Shown here: one piece after another, positions 34,930-47,873 of the stretch
Layout: each line of letters begins with the position of its first letter
Position numbering within the stretch: position 1 is the stretch's first letter
DNA from: Valencia hispanica
Taxonomy: Eukaryota > Chordata > Actinopteri > Cyprinodontiformes > Valenciidae
DNA: 64,000 nt
NCBI GenBank assembly: GCA_963556495.2
Contig: OY747710.1
Location: 18,638,000-18,701,999, forward strand
Direction of reading: 5' to 3'
Made by a program: the position numbers and the translations under genes
Notes under the pieces: generated by a model
The model's input: only the letters and a program-made list of their open reading frames with translations
Database searches by the model: none
What the model was told of the DNA's origin: nothing

Positions 34930-37229
34930 CATGGACCCCCACGTCTTTGCGGTTTAGTATTTTAGAATATTTCTGTGCAACGTAACTCCAAATTATTTCA
35001 AAGAATTCCACCTGTTCAGATTTTTTCATATCAAAAATATGCCAAAGAAAAGGCATCTTGGGAAGCTGCAATACATATGAGCAACGCTCCTGGAGATGCT
35101 ACTGGTTGGCAATTGCTAAGGAGGCAATCCAGGAGCTGCATTCCTTTTCATTGCCACTGATTGGCTGTATCCCTAGGAGCGGAGATAAGGAAGTCTGTCG
35201 CTGTTAGCTTCTGCAGTAGTTCTAAGACGGTTTTCACTGTGTGTCTCGATACATATTAAGGTTTCTGTGACGTTTGAAGTATTAAAATAGGCAGTTATAA
35301 GCGTTTTTAGTGGTGTCTCAAGTATTTCAGCTATTTAAAGTGTTGGTCCCTAACTCCTGCAAATACAAGTATTCATACTCAATGGACTTTTTCACATTTG
35401 TATTTGTTTGTTGCGATTTTATCCGCTAGATCAGTACAAAGTAGCCCCAAATAGTGACATTGTAGAAACGTGTCCAAATAAAAATGCTGAGGTACATTTG
35501 TATTCAGATCACTTTTCATGTGTTTCCAAAGCACAAAAACACATGAAAATAAGTGACAGATTTAGCGTGCCATCCTCCTGAGTCACTGCCTCATCCCTGC
35601 TTAATTAGAAAAAGTGATTTAAGGCTATTTCTGCCTGCAAGCTAACTTTCCCATGCAGCTTCTTGTAGAATAGAAGAAAGGAATAAGGCTGGCTGGACCA
35701 ACTGCAGCTCAAGACAGGCACGGTGACATAAGCTAACCCCGTGGTAAGATTCAAAAGACAGACATAGATGTAATGAGCAGTCATGCCACCATGAAGACAA
35801 CACGCATGGCTTCCCAGAATGCCTTTCTCTATCCCTGCTACATTCTCTTGGGAATGAGTCCTGAACTGACCTGAGATCAAGCCTATCAGAATTTGTCACT
35901 CCAACATCCACACAAGGCAGCAGCAATCTCGCTGTGAAACATTGCTGCTGCCGCGATGTGAGCCACAGCCGGCAGCCTGATTAGAACAAGCCAGGTTAAG
36001 ACTGATTAGCTGAGCCTCAGACCGTGTTACAATTACACTGACAGAAAACTGACCTTTTCCCCTAATGCTAATGCACAACAGCACCAGAGTCAGTTCTAGT
36101 GTTATCTGGCAAATATGTAGCAAAAAGCTGAATAAATACAAATTCATTATATGGTTATAGCAACTGTACACATATACAAATGATCACACTTCTACCCTAG
36201 ATCACACACATTATACAAAATGCCTTTATCTCCTTGCAATCCAGTCTTAATGACTCCATTAACTGAGAAGCCATTAGCAGCATTCACTTTATGGCCAGCC
36301 AAACAGCACAGCCGGGAGCACATTATAGAAAGGGCATGTGTGTCCTAATGTCCACTTCTTGTCACTCTGCTCATACACACACGCTCTGTCTTTCCCCTCA
36401 AGGCCAGCTGGCCTGAAGCAAGCAGGAGTGGACAAATGAGAGCCATTTCATTTGCGCAACGTGGGGCAAAGGTTTAGAGCAGGCTGCGGTGCCTTGTGCT
36501 GGTGGTCCATCGACGGAGGATTGACGGATGAAACTTAAGTGCTGTTCAGAGCTTGAAGAGATCTCATATCCCAAAATTACCTCGGTTCATTGTTGGAGCA
36601 GAGGCTGAATCATGGGCTGTAATAGCAAAAGCCCGTCACACTCCTAAGCTGATGACAAAATGATAGTTTTAGTGTTGATAACATAATAATTATTTACTTC
36701 TGCAAAATGCTTTTAGCAGAACCCTCTCCTGTTTTGTTGGAGCTTGTAGCAGCTGCTTCCAGAGCCCGGTTGAATGACTGGATCAGTGATCTGAAAGGAT
36801 CTGAGCAGAATGAACCAGGGTAATGAGAGGTTCTAAAATTCAGGGTAAATTGTTATTTCATGAACCATGTGGATTTCTAGCACAGCTTAGAATAAGTCAA
36901 GAGGAAAAATTGAAATAATGTTGAAGCACTATATATTTCTACCCCTATAAGACCTTACAAATAAAAGACCGACTGATTCAAACACATTCCTGCTTTTTTG
37001 TTCCACTCGTATATTGCTTTCCTGTTTCCACATGTCTGGACGCTATTAGCACAGTGCATGTAATCTAACACGAATACTTGTATGGACATTATTGAGACAC
37101 AAACACATAAATAAAACCATTAGAAATTTGGCGTTTAATGTTATTGCGTTCAAATTTAGACCCATAAATAATATCTGTTGCAACCAGTTGCCTTTAGAAA
37201 ATTGCCTAATTATTCAATAGAATCCAGTT
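34930..37229. other. Unique DNA, no gene seen
   Basis: No repeats recognised. Overlapping frames at 35605-36171 (minus) have no domain. GC content rises at 35700-36100 and 36280-36620, which could be conserved non-coding DNA. Confidence 0.45.
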
Positions 37230-37476
37230 TAATCTCAGTATAAATACAGCTGTTCTATGAAAGCCTCAGAGGAAGACCAAGAAAGACCAAGGTAAGCACT
37301 AAACCAATGTTTCCCTGATTCAGCACACCTGAACAGCAAATTCCAACCCTACCAATAAATCGTTCACCTAAAAGCTGGACAAGGAGAGCACCAATTATAG
37401 AAGCTGCCAGGAGGTCTGTGGTCACTCTGGAGGAGCTGCAGAGATCCACAGCTCAGATGTGAGAATCTGTTGACAA

Positions 37477-38200
37477 CAGGGGTGGCGTTAAACGAATATT
37501 TTCCATCTTTCACCATTTGCAATCTGTCATTTTGACTGATTACAATTCACAGTCCTGAGCACTTGGTGCAGATGCGCAGAGGTTTTCCACTTTTACACAC
37601 AGGGTACAGATAACTGACTCAATAAAAAAAAGATGCCCATGAGAGCATCATCTCAGATCTGTACACCATACTCCATGGATCTTTTGATCCGGGAGGAAGC
37701 AGACAGTGTGCTGAAGACTTATGGAGGCTTTGGAGCGCGTCTATGACCGGTGCAGAAGAAGGACATGCTGTGGGATTTCCTCCCGCTTATGCGAGAATGT
37801 GGAAACTTTGGCTAAAGTAGCGCTTGTAATTCCACCCTCCAGTGTGGCAGCAGAGCTCAGATTCAGCCTCCGGAACAACATCAAAACCCCCATGAGAAGT
37901 TGTCTGTCCAAGGCAAAAGTCAAACACCTCATGACAATAGCCTCTGCAGCAATCCCACTTGAGATATTTATTTATGAACAAGCGGGTGTGCAATTCATGT
38001 CCATGTGGACCAGGAGGAAGTTGAGAGACTGTGCGTTAAGGCTACAGCAGGTAACTGTCCGTATTCTATGTGCAACAGCTTAATTTCATTGCTTATATGT
38101 TGTTGTTTTTTAAATTGACTGGTAAAAATAGATTATGACCGGATTTTTTTACCCCGTCAGTTAAAACGACCAACAACAAAAAAGTCTAGCGCAGCCTCTA
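37477..38200 (+). mobile_element. Small hAT element, about 724 bp
   Basis: The left end CAGGGGTGGCGTTAA and the reverse complement of the right end (TAGAGGCTGCGCTAGA) agree at about 10 of 16 positions, in the manner of hAT terminal repeats. The flanking Tc1 sequence resumes directly, with GTTGACAACAGG on the left and GTCAACAGGAC on the right, so a duplication of about 8 bp is likely but eroded. Inside is a C-terminal hAT dimerisation segment on the plus strand. The rest of the transposase is absent, so this is an internally deleted copy. Confidence 0.65.
37721..38083 (+). pseudogene. hAT transposase C-terminal dimerisation fragment
   Basis: The open frame includes LAKVALVIPPSSVAAELRFS, followed by NNIKTPMRSCLSKAKVKHLM. 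This is the conserved hAT C-terminal dimerisation block (Pro-x-Ser-Ser...Glu-x-x-Phe-Ser, then Lys/Arg-Ser-x-Leu-Ser). The N-terminal BED finger and catalytic core are missing. The usual Glu-Arg is changed to Glu-Leu. It is unlikely to be an independent gene, because terminal repeats enclose it. Confidence 0.68.
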
Positions 38201-38830
38201 GTCAACAGGACTATTTGGCTTGCACTCCACACATCTGCTATATATAAGAGTGGTAAGAGGAAAGCCATTAGCAGTTTGCCACAACCAAATAAGGAACTCA
38301 GCAAATAAATGGAAGAAGGAGCTCTCATCAAAAGACACCAAATGTGAACTTTTCATATTTGGGGGGGAACACTAATGCTGCATATCACTTTGATTACACC
38401 TTCTCCACATGAACATAGTGGTGGCAGCATCGTGATGTGGAAATGTTTTTTCCCCCTTCATTAGAGATAGGGAAACTGATCAGAGATGATAAGAAGGTGG
38501 ATGCAGCAAACACAGGGCAATCATGGAGGAAAGCTTATTAGAGGCTACTAATGATTTGGGATTAGGGTGGAGGAATATATTCCAATATGACAAAGGCTCA
38601 AAACAAACAGTAAAACAGTTTAAATAGAAACATATTGATATTTTACAGAGGCCAAAAAGTCAAAATTTAGTCCAAATGTTAAAAAAAGCAGTTTAATTCA
38701 AGGAAGAACAGATCATAAATATTGGTCTCAAGATGTGCAAAACTGGAAAAGATAAAGCAATATGAATGTGGAAATGCTCAGAAGGTGTCAATGGGAGATC
38801 TGAAAAAGGAACATAAAGTAAAATCTTTCT

Positions 38831-40284
38831 GATTTCATTGTGTGGCCTCAGCTCTCCAATGTTTTTTCTCATGACACACCATCAGATGGTAAATGTGTCT
38901 TTTTAGTTACTCCTCCAAGCTAATCTTTAGCTCTGCAGGCAAATGGTTGCTCCTACTGAGAGAACAGTGGACATACTTCGTATCTTGTAGGAGGGGGCTG
39001 AACCCAGGCCAGTCTTTATATTAGCTCACTACTCTGGGAGCCATGGGCTACAGAACGATGTACTCCACCTCTGCTGAGACAGACTGGACAGTGGTGTCTG
39101 CTGGCCGCTTGTTTCTACCCCGTTTCCCATGGGATGGAAGACTATTTGTCTGCTGGTAGGAGAACATGAATCGATGTGCAACATAGCTTGGGATTTTAGC
39201 TTTTATTACAATTCAAACTGCAAGGTCAACCTCGCATGAATTTGTGTCAAAGCTGTCAAGCAGAGAAACATAAAACAAAAAGCCCACACAGAGGATGCAG
39301 TGTAAACAACAAAGCTAAGGGGCCAGAAGTCTGGCTGTTTGAGCTGCTGTTTATGCTTTCATATGTACAGTCAGGTAAAATGCAGTATTTGGATCTGAAA
39401 GTGCAACATTACAGATAAGAAGAGATAAGTGAGTTGTTGTTGCATGATGGCACATAATGACATTGTGTATTTGTTTGTAGAGGAATCGTTTTTTTCCCTC
39501 GGTATCTTTGTTTGCATGGCTACTCTTCAGATAAAAAGTGAAACCAGCTCTCGTCTGTGCTTCTGAAGCCGTGTTGTGGCGCTCAGGCCCCTGTGACACT
39601 GTAATGTAGTCGGATCTGTCATGCCTTTGATGCCATCGTATGCCACTCCTCTTCTCTTCTCTGGGCTTTCTGACAGTGACAAAGGGGATCGGCAGCGGCG
39701 TGTTATCAGTGTGCAGCTGCAGTAATCGTATTATTTAGTTAAGCTTAATTCTGAGAGGCTGACCAACAGCGTGAACAAAGCGGGGCCTTGCTAAGCCCAT
39801 CAGAGTGCTCCCATGGAGCAGAGGTCTTTTCCTGCCTTGCGGCCTCTCTATCCTCACGCTCTCCCATTTTCCTCGCTGTTTCCCGCCTGTCCTCCTCTGT
39901 GTCTGCCTCTCTGTTGCTTTCTGCCTCACACTCTCTCTGCCTCCTCTCTTTATCCTCTTGTTTTTCTGTATCTAGGATAGTTTCTCACCCACCCTCATTT
40001 TCCTTCCATCTTTATACCTTTCAAATCTTTCCTCTCTGATATACTCAGAGCTGGGAGTTTGTATAATGGCATTATTCACAGTTCATTGGTCTGTTTGAAG
40101 GTACTATCTTGATTGAGGGCCTGGTGATTGTGCGAGTGTATAAAGAGGTGACCATGGAGATAGATGAGCCTACTAATATGCAGGACATAGCAGGGGCTGT
40201 AGATAAGTGTTGAGTTTCATTCAAGAAACTCGTTTGGGGATCAAGAGAATTGAAAATGATATAGAGCCAGCACGCAATACTATT
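38831..40284. other. Unique DNA, no gene seen
   Basis: No repeat recognised. 39780-40030 is CT-rich on the plus strand, creating a Ser/Leu-rich frame of no apparent meaning. Confidence 0.5.
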
Positions 40285-41486
40285 TATTCATTGTCATTCA
40301 TGTACTTTTCCACATTTTGTCAAATTGAAACCGAAAATATTAAATGCATTCTATTGGCATTGAAGGTAGACGAACACAGATTAGCATGCATTTGTATTCA
40401 GCCCTGCTCCTTTTGAAGCCATCACAGATTTACGGCTTTTTGGGGTTTGGACATCAGGAGACTGAAATCCGTCTATTCTTTTTAGGAAAAAAGCTCAAGG
40501 TCTGGTAAACTGGGTAAAGTTTATAAGCATCACCATTAAGGTGAGATTCTCAGACTAGCTGTGGACTTTGACTGAGTCATTTTAACAAATGAATCTGCTT
40601 TGATATTTATATATAACTGGAAGATGAACATCCAGTCTTGTCTCAGATTTTTTTTTTTTTTTTACAGCTAATCCTGATTCTTTTGGAAAGGTATTTCCCC
40701 TGCATGGTGCTGCCACGGCTGTGTTTTGCCCTGCTGAAGGCTTTTAATAATTCTTTATCATTATTTGCACTGTTATTCTTCCACCATGCACAGTGTTTTG
40801 CATGAAAGCCAAAAAGGTCAGTTGTGGTTTCTTCTGATGAGAGTATCCTCTTACAGATGTTTGTTGTGTCTACTGCATCAATGGTCCCCAACCCTGGACC
40901 TTAACTAATTAAAATTATTGCATTTCCTCCTTTGCATGTCATCATGTGCAGCAGTGGGTAAACACCTAAAACATGCAGGACAGTGGATCCTGAGGGAAAA
41001 GGAGCTCTGCATGACTAATTATGCCTTATTTCTTGCAGGGCCAGATTTGTGGAGTGGACGACTTATGACTGTCTTCATAAGAGATTCTCCCACCTAAGCT
41101 GTAGGTCCCCACAGATCCTCCAAAGTTATGACAGGACTCTCTTCTGTCTCTGAATAATGTAATCCTTGCACTCAGTTTATGTGGACAGCCATGTCTTTGT
41201 AGGTTTGCAGTTGTGCCATAGGCTACTCTTTTTAGTTTTGGATGATGATGCATTAAACATCACCCTGGGTCACCTACTGGGTTCCTTCGTCTTCATGACG
41301 CTCCTTGTTCACTAATGTTCTCTAACAAGCCTCTGAGGGTTTCATAGAACAGCTGGATTTCAACTGTTAGTAAATTACACACAAGTGGACTCGGTTTACT
41401 AATTATCTATCACATCCAACCTCAATAAAATGCATTGAAGTTCGTGGCAGCAACATGGCAGAAATGAACATCTCTGCAAGGCATTA
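40285..41486 (-). mobile_element. Decayed Tc1-like transposon, antisense, split by a MITE
   Basis: Read on the minus strand. The plus-strand ATTCATGTACTTTTCCACAT at the left and TCAATAAAATGCATTGAAGT near the right are the two outer repeat regions. Between them lie antisense transposase blocks: GTGGACTTTGACTGAGTCAT near 40560 (the PDLNP side), GCATGGTGCTGCCACGGCTG near 40703 (Gly-rich motif) and TTCTTCTGATGAGAGTATCC near 40830 (first Asp). A T run at 40650-40664 interrupts it. No open frame. A small MITE occupies 40879-41004. Confidence 0.72.
40879..41004. mobile_element. hAT-type MITE fragment inside Tc1 relic
   Basis: The left end CAATGGTCCCCAACCCTGGA and the inner AAAACATGCAGGACAGTG are like the MITE at 32079-32266. 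Flanks TACTGCAT (40871-40878) and CTCTGCAT (41005-41012) agree at 6 of 8 bases, fitting an 8-bp hAT duplication. Its right end does not form a clean inverted repeat, so it is diverged or truncated. Confidence 0.6.
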
Positions 41487-41791
41487 GACATAAATTGTAG
41501 GTAGTAAAAAAGTCAGGGAGTCTTTCTCAGCAGCTGAAGCATCCACTTTCCATGTTAACCTCAGCAGTGTTAGTACATTAAAACATGAGTGAAAATGTGC
41601 ACACACAAAAAAACCTCATTAATTAGTTCAAATTAACCCTGGGGGGTTCACACACCCAAAGGAAAGCACCCCATGCGCCTTATTCTGACGCTCTGACTCT
41701 CTTGCAAGCTTGGATCTGAGATCAAACTCGTGTTTGGCAGACTTACACACACACACACGCACGCACACATGTACTTGTGCACCTACGCACA

Positions 41792-41830
<39 letters not shown>

Positions 41831-43751
41831 CCCGAAGCAGAGGAAGCACAGGAAAGCAAATCCGCTGTGAAGGAACCATAAAACCAAACGCTGCAGTAAG
41901 ACGACCACTCCTGCACCTCGCAATACATGAGCTTAATGAATGCTAATGACCTGTAGTGAGCATTTGAAGACATACATTCACATATAGATAGAAAGAGGCT
42001 TACTTACAGAATGAATCAGACAGTTTCAGAGGGGCTGTGTCATATCATAGCTGAAGTGGTGAGTCAACAAGGGCACTGGGATCCGAGACCACAGAGTTCC
42101 TGCACTTCAGGCGAGGGGGTGAAGGGGATGGATGCCGGCGGGGCGGTTAGAGGAGTTTGCCCTTTGTCACTGGAGGGGAGGATGTATGGAGGAAATCTGG
42201 AGCAATCCAGTGTTTAAAACTCAGAGGGAAAGGTAATCCATGTAGAGGAACAGCCGATGAAAGGGGAGGTTCAGCTCTTATGTACAAACAGAATGAGGGA
42301 TTGATTGGGTGGGTGTTTTTCTTATTTCCCTTTACTTAGAGAAAAAATAACAAGAGGCCATCTAGACAAACTGGAAAAGGAGGGGGTGAAAAATCAGTCA
42401 ATGTGAAAGGCTCCATCTTTTTCTTTTTTTGTTGTTGTTGTGGTCTTTTTCTGCTCTCCTCTGTCTTGCTTTTACCCAGGGACTGCAGAAGGCTTATAGA
42501 AGAAGTAACGCCAGCATCAGAAAATCAATCCCTGTGCCAAACGACGAGCGAGCATAAAGGAGTAAATGACAAGCAGATGAAGGGGAGGATTTCTGACACC
42601 TGCTCTCTCGCTCTGTTTCTCTCTGCCTCCCACCCTCTCTTTTTCAACCTGGATTTCCTTTTTAGGACCCCCCTCCCCTCCCCCCCTTTGCTGTATATTC
42701 AGTTTTTTTGTCAGTGCAACAGTACTGACTTAGATGGATGCTGAAGGAGCCACAAACACAGGGATGCTCCTCTTCGCTTCTTCTTACCTTCTCTGAAAAC
42801 ACTGAGTGGAATGACAATGAAATCCAGAACGTCGTCTCTGCCAGCTCTGGACGTCTGCTGCCTTTTTGCCTGACACTTAGGCTGTGTAGCTGTCTTCCTT
42901 TCTGGCTCAGAGCTTCTCTGTCAGTCCTTACAGGTGTCCGTTTACTGGGCCATAGTTTAGTTCAAACACCAACATGCAGAGACGGCAGGTTCAGACCAGA
43001 CATACAACCTCACCTTCTGCTCAAGCCCCCCCTCTGGCTCAAATCCTGAACCCTCCCCTGCCCATGGCGTTAACTACCCTACAGCACAGCCCAGATAAAT
43101 TACAGAAGGTCTAAAAAAAGGATTCTGGACAATCCTAGTTAATTCCGTTTTTTTGTTTTACTCTCGCTCTCTCTCTTCTGTCTGTCTCTTTTCGTGTGTT
43201 ATTTTCTCCACCTGTCCCTCTGTTTTTTGCCCCCCACCCCCACCCCCCCTCCTCCCTTGCTCAGTAGCTGTCTCCTTATTCGTTATCTATTCTGGACAGT
43301 CTGTCCCTCTTCCCTTTCCGTCACTGAGGGAGGATGAAGAAGAATGGTGCTGCTTCATAATGTATTTCTCTGCAATGTGAGAGAAAGAACAGAAAATTTG
43401 AGGAAAAACAAAGAAGCTGCTCCTTTGAAAAATACAAATAAAAACTAACCTCCCAGAGGAGGGGAGGGGGATTTTCAATTACTCGCTTATGCCCACAAAC
43501 TTGTGTGGAAAAAGTGACCCAGCACTGAAGTGTGCCCCAAAGTGTCGTAATCTCAACGAAATATCCAGCCGATAAATCCAAACACGTCCAAAATCTCTGT
43601 ACGGCTGCTCAAGCATCACTGCATCATATTTCATTTCAGATGAAGTTCAAGCAGCTTAATTGCTCAACGCATTGACTGGTTGGTTGCACGTCGACTCCTC
43701 TGAGGCTTGCTTATCTCTGTTCTCTGCAGACGGCTCCAGGCAACCCCAACC
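41487..43751. other. Microsatellite-rich DNA, no gene seen
   Basis: A compound CA/TA/CG dinucleotide array lies at 41742-41826. CT- and C-rich stretches at 42600-42700 and 43150-43320 generate long but low-complexity frames. No repeat family or exon recognised. Confidence 0.5.
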
Positions 43752-43891
43752 TCAACTCTGCAGGCTCAGCCCTGGCTGGAGAGGATGGCTGGAGATGGTG
43801 GAGATTGTTAGGCGTGGAAAGCTAGCCGCTGAAGGGTACACATTGGCTTCCATGCTGCCCATTTGGTGTCCATTGCTCTGAGGCTTTGGGT
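43752..43891 (-). other. Possible minus-strand coding exon
   Basis: A strong splice acceptor on the minus strand (pyrimidine tract ending CCTTTCTAG, complement of 43892-43900) leads into about 46 open codons. They begin DPKPQSNGHQMGS and end HPLQPGLSLQS with a stop at 43752-43754. The composition is protein-like and not repetitive. I do not recognise the protein, and no adjoining exon is visible. The opposite strand also carries an acceptor-like site with an open frame here, so chance cannot be excluded. Confidence 0.25.
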
Positions 43892-46800
43892 CTAGAAAGG
43901 AGAAGAAGAGGAGAGGTAAAATACAAGAGAAGAGTGAGAGTGCATGAAAGGTTAGCTTGGCGACATTTGTGTCACTCTGCCTTATCGCGCATGTCATTCT
44001 CCTGCCTGTCACACTCCTCCCTAGCTGTCGTCCTGCTGTCTATTCTGTCCTTGTCACTCTTTCTCCGACTATGCCGCTTGTTTGCTCCTTAGTCCTCAGA
44101 ACTCACGCTAAGATTTGATCCTTTCGCTCTCCTAACAAGCTCATCTTCACACAGTCTCCACATGACATCTCCTCTATCCCCCTATGCAATTTAATAACTA
44201 CACCTTTTGAAGCTTTCATTCAATCCATTCTGCTGTCTTCCTTTTCCTCAAATCTATGCTGCAAAATGCATCAGGTGAAGCACGGCAACACTGAGTCTTA
44301 GCAGGTATCAGACGCAGATTTATTTGAGGTGTTATGTGGTATGTTCCAAATTCAAATTGTTGCTTAAACAAGATAAAAATTCAATGTTGAGTGTCTGCAG
44401 AGCACAGAAATAAAGTTTGTTTGAAGCACTGGTCCTAAACAATATAATTTCACTGCTGGGCTGAATGAATACGTACACTGTAAGATTCTGATTGTATTTT
44501 AACATTGAGTAAAAAATACCATAGTTTCAAGGTGTAACAGCATTTACACAAAAATACAAAGAAAATCTGAATAACATGATCCAGTTGCTTTGATGTTAAA
44601 GAGGAAAGTGGAAATTAATCCCACAGCTGCTAAAATTATGTAACATATTAATTAATTACAGTTATTGTGAACTTTCTAAGTAAACCAAAGCAAAATTACA
44701 ATATAAGCACATTTGTTGTGTGCTTAATATGAAGCAGCACAACTGTAACAAGCTGATGTTTGGTGGTAAATTAGTCGAGTTATTTGTTAAGGTAGAGGTT
44801 GCCTTTTGTAATTTTAAGAAAGTGTTGCTGCAATAAAGGTCTCGGTTGGTGCTCATTTAGTTTACACTCCATGATTCTTGGGCGTTTTATAACTATAAAT
44901 ATTTTTAAAATGCAAAATTTGTTTTATTGAATTTTCTATGTGAGAGAAAATTAATGTAACAACAGCTTGCAGCAAAATGTGGGGGGAGGGGTGGCGCTTT
45001 CTTACTCCAAACACTTCGAGAAAACTTAAATTACCTTGACACACTTTTGCCATGTTATTTAGAAATGCATCAGCCAGCCTTTTCTTGGCCAATTTCCTTT
45101 TCGACCGATTCTGATGGTTTTTCTCATGACTTTCACATATAAAAGAGAAAGAAATGTGCTGCAGGTTCTTTGATGGAGGTGGTAGTTTCAAATTGACTGT
45201 TTAAAATATCTATAACCTTTGTCTGATGTCTGATTACCTTTGTCATTAACCTTTAAAAAAGGAGTATAAATCACAAAAAAGATAAAGAATTTTAATGTAT
45301 TTGATTTTTTTAATTCTAATTCCAAATTAAACATCTGCTTGAATTAAGAGACATTTTGGTGTTGATTCCCTGCGAAAGCATAAGAAAGACTCTGTTTGAG
45401 CCACTGGTAAACAACATAAATTCATGTAACTAATACAATACCTAAAAATATTTGTTAATTAATGCAAAGATTGGGATTATTCGAGTTCAGAATGGCTAGA
45501 AACACGGGTTAGGTAGTTTGAGAATAAAACAGATGATTAGAACAAACTTTTATTAAACCTTTACTGAACAAAACTCATGCATAACCTGTCTACTCTCAAT
45601 CATTTTAAAAACACATACTACTGTTTTAGTTGATTTGTAGTGTTCATACTTTCCCTTTGTGTTTAAGAGGAAGTGGAACAAATTTCATGAACATCAGGAA
45701 TAGAGCTTTCGTCAAGAGCTGTAAAAGCTGTTTTTATGTTCAATCAACTGGTTTTAGATTGCAGGTTGCATTATTATTTTAAACAACAGCTTCTCCAACT
45801 GCATTTAATGCCTCTTAATGGATAAGATTGACTCAAGGACACATTCATAGATTTTCTTGCATTAAAGGAAATTTGGTGAACACCTTCTTACAAAATCAGT
45901 CAATCAATCATGTGGGGCACTACTGAAGTACAAGAATGCTCTCTCTTTTATGTTGAATATCTGGTGTTTGTGCATCACTCCACCACACAAACACACCACC
46001 ACTCCCCTTCTAATTCCAACCTGGAAAACTGCCCACTTATCCCGTATCAAACCCCCCCCCCCACCCCCACTCATCTGCCTGCTCAAGGTTTCCATACTAA
46101 CAGTGGTCCATCTAGATAGAGAGGTGTATACAGATTTAACTTAATGACTTGGATCCATGCAATTTCTCGTCCTCTTTGGTTAAATAGACTAGACAATTAG
46201 CATGATTTAAAAATAGCAGCAAGGTGTCAAATCTTACCTAACAGGTTGTCTTGTCTCTCTGTTACTATGCAACAGTTAGCACCTGTTGAATATGAATGAC
46301 TGAATTGAGAGGAAAAACTCCCTCTGCTCACAGTTTTGGGATTGGTCTCCCTTTTATTCACATAGGAAATATAGGGGAAAAGAGCAGATCCATGCAGTAG
46401 TTATATTACCTCTTTTTATGAACTCATTAAACTGGGGGAGTGACTCCTTCCTTTCTGCAGAGCACAATGAAGCGACGGTTCATTTGCAATAAAGCATCAG
46501 AGCCTTTTCAGTGTATCAGCTTCAATCAATATGACTCTGCGGATAGATATGGGTCTCCTCTGACACCGTAGTCTCCCAGGATCGTTTAGGACAGGAGTCT
46601 GAGTGTTCCTGCAGACTTAGTTAGGTCAGAGCTCAGCATCGGCTGTTGTGTGTCCCTCCGCTGGGAACATTTGCATGCTCTGTCATTGCAGGTGTGAAGA
46701 GATGTAGATGGGTGTGAATTGGTGTGCAGAAGGTATGTCAGCGTGAAGTACAGAGAAATTAGTAGAGAATAAAAAGGGGGGGGGGGGGGGCAGTGTTGCA

Positions 46801-47511
46801 TGTGTCACATCTGTCATGCTGAAAGCAATTAATTACACTGATCTTCTTCATAACCTTCTGTTTGTTTGGGTCTATAACACTGAGTGTGACACAGATGGAG
46901 GCAAACACCAAAATAAGGCCAAAAAAGGTGATTGACACATACACAAAAACAGCAATCCTTCCACACACACACACACACACACACACACCAATCACTGCTG
47001 ATTGCCTGTGTCAGGATAGACTCTAACATCTCTGGTGAGCCTGAATTCAAACAGAATGTGGAGAAGAGCTTGAAGAGAGAAGGAGAGAGGGATGGAGGCG
47101 AGGAAGGGGGGAGGGGTGACACAGCCGAGGAGGGGAGGAGGGAGAGAGGCAAAGAAGGAATGCGGGTACCGGTGGTGGAGTGGTATGGGGTGGGGGGCAG
47201 GCCCAAAAATGAAGTGAGCCAGTCCAATTTCATCCAAATCCATCAAACTGGACAGTTCAGTTTCGGGAATGATTGAGGGATGCAGGGATGTGAAGGGAAG
47301 GAGGGAAACAGGTGGGGCAGCAGCAGGATGAGTGGGTTAGACACAAGAAAAACAGAGGGAGCCCCTCAGAAGTAAAAAAAAATGCTCTAAATAAAATTAA
47401 GATGGGAGGAAGATGAGTTAACCGGTGAGATGTGACACATTTGATGCGAAAGAGGACGGAGTGATTAAGATGGGGAAGATCAGGGAGGACAGGAGAGACA
47501 CGGACACTCAC
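43892..47511. other. Unique and low-complexity DNA, no gene seen
   Basis: AT-rich in 44200-45900. A 15-base G run occurs at 46776-46790, a C-rich run near 46051-46068 and an AC array at 46962-46988. 47070-47170 is GA-rich. None of the open frames has a domain. Confidence 0.5.
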
Positions 47512-47667
47512 CCATTTCAGCGGGCTGTCCTCAGGCAAGCACAATCCCTGGTCTGTGATCCCATCCTGGGGAAAAGGCGCAGCGAGATCCTGGAGCTCCC
47601 TCCGCTGAATACCAATGGAGCTGCTATTATCAGCGTACACACACTGACTCACACACACACACCGGCA
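47512..47667 (-). other. Possible minus-strand exon between good splice sites
   Basis: On the minus strand an acceptor-like tract (GTGCCTCTTCCTCAG, ending at 47668) and a strong donor (GG followed by GTGAGTG at 47505-47511) delimit 156 bp. One frame is open throughout but matches nothing I know. It would be the second exon after 47874-48018 if the pair is real. Confidence 0.2.
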
Positions 47668-47873
47668 CTGAGGAAGAGGCACAAACGCACAGAGTCAAGT
47701 CTGGGCTGCTTGTTCAAATCAAAATGCAATTTGACAATGCATGTCACAATAGGAGAATCACTGGTGTGTTTTCACTCTCCCTCCTTTTGTTATGTTTTCT
47801 GTTTCTTCATGAAAATAGCACCCTGAAACAATCATTCAAACACTCTCATTCCCCCGCCTGTTTCAGTACTTAC

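Larger units (their letters stand above)
37230..38830 (+). mobile_element. Tc1-like relic split by a hAT element
   Basis: Transposase blocks run on both sides of an insertion. Left of it are GCCTCAGAGGAAGACC and GTCACTCTGGAGGAGCTGCA (the VTLEELQ region, 37421-37442). Right of it are AGTGGTAAGAGGAAAGCCAT (near 38248), the decayed GGTGGCAGCATCGTGAT (near 38420) and the second Asp region near 38580. Frames are all broken. The right end near 38830 keeps only traces of a terminal repeat. The insertion at 37477-38200 interrupts the codons following the AQVGESV-type region. Confidence 0.75.

Noticed and set aside
37721..38083. Independent host gene encoding a hAT-like C-terminus
   Set aside because: The segment is enclosed by hAT-like ends within a Tc1 relic, so it is a deleted transposon.
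41628..41973. Cys-Val and Thr-His rich frames
   Set aside because: They are produced by a CA/GT dinucleotide array.
46829..47276. 134- and 114-codon frames on opposite strands
   Set aside because: Low-complexity GA/CT-rich DNA and a CA array; no motif and mutual overlap.
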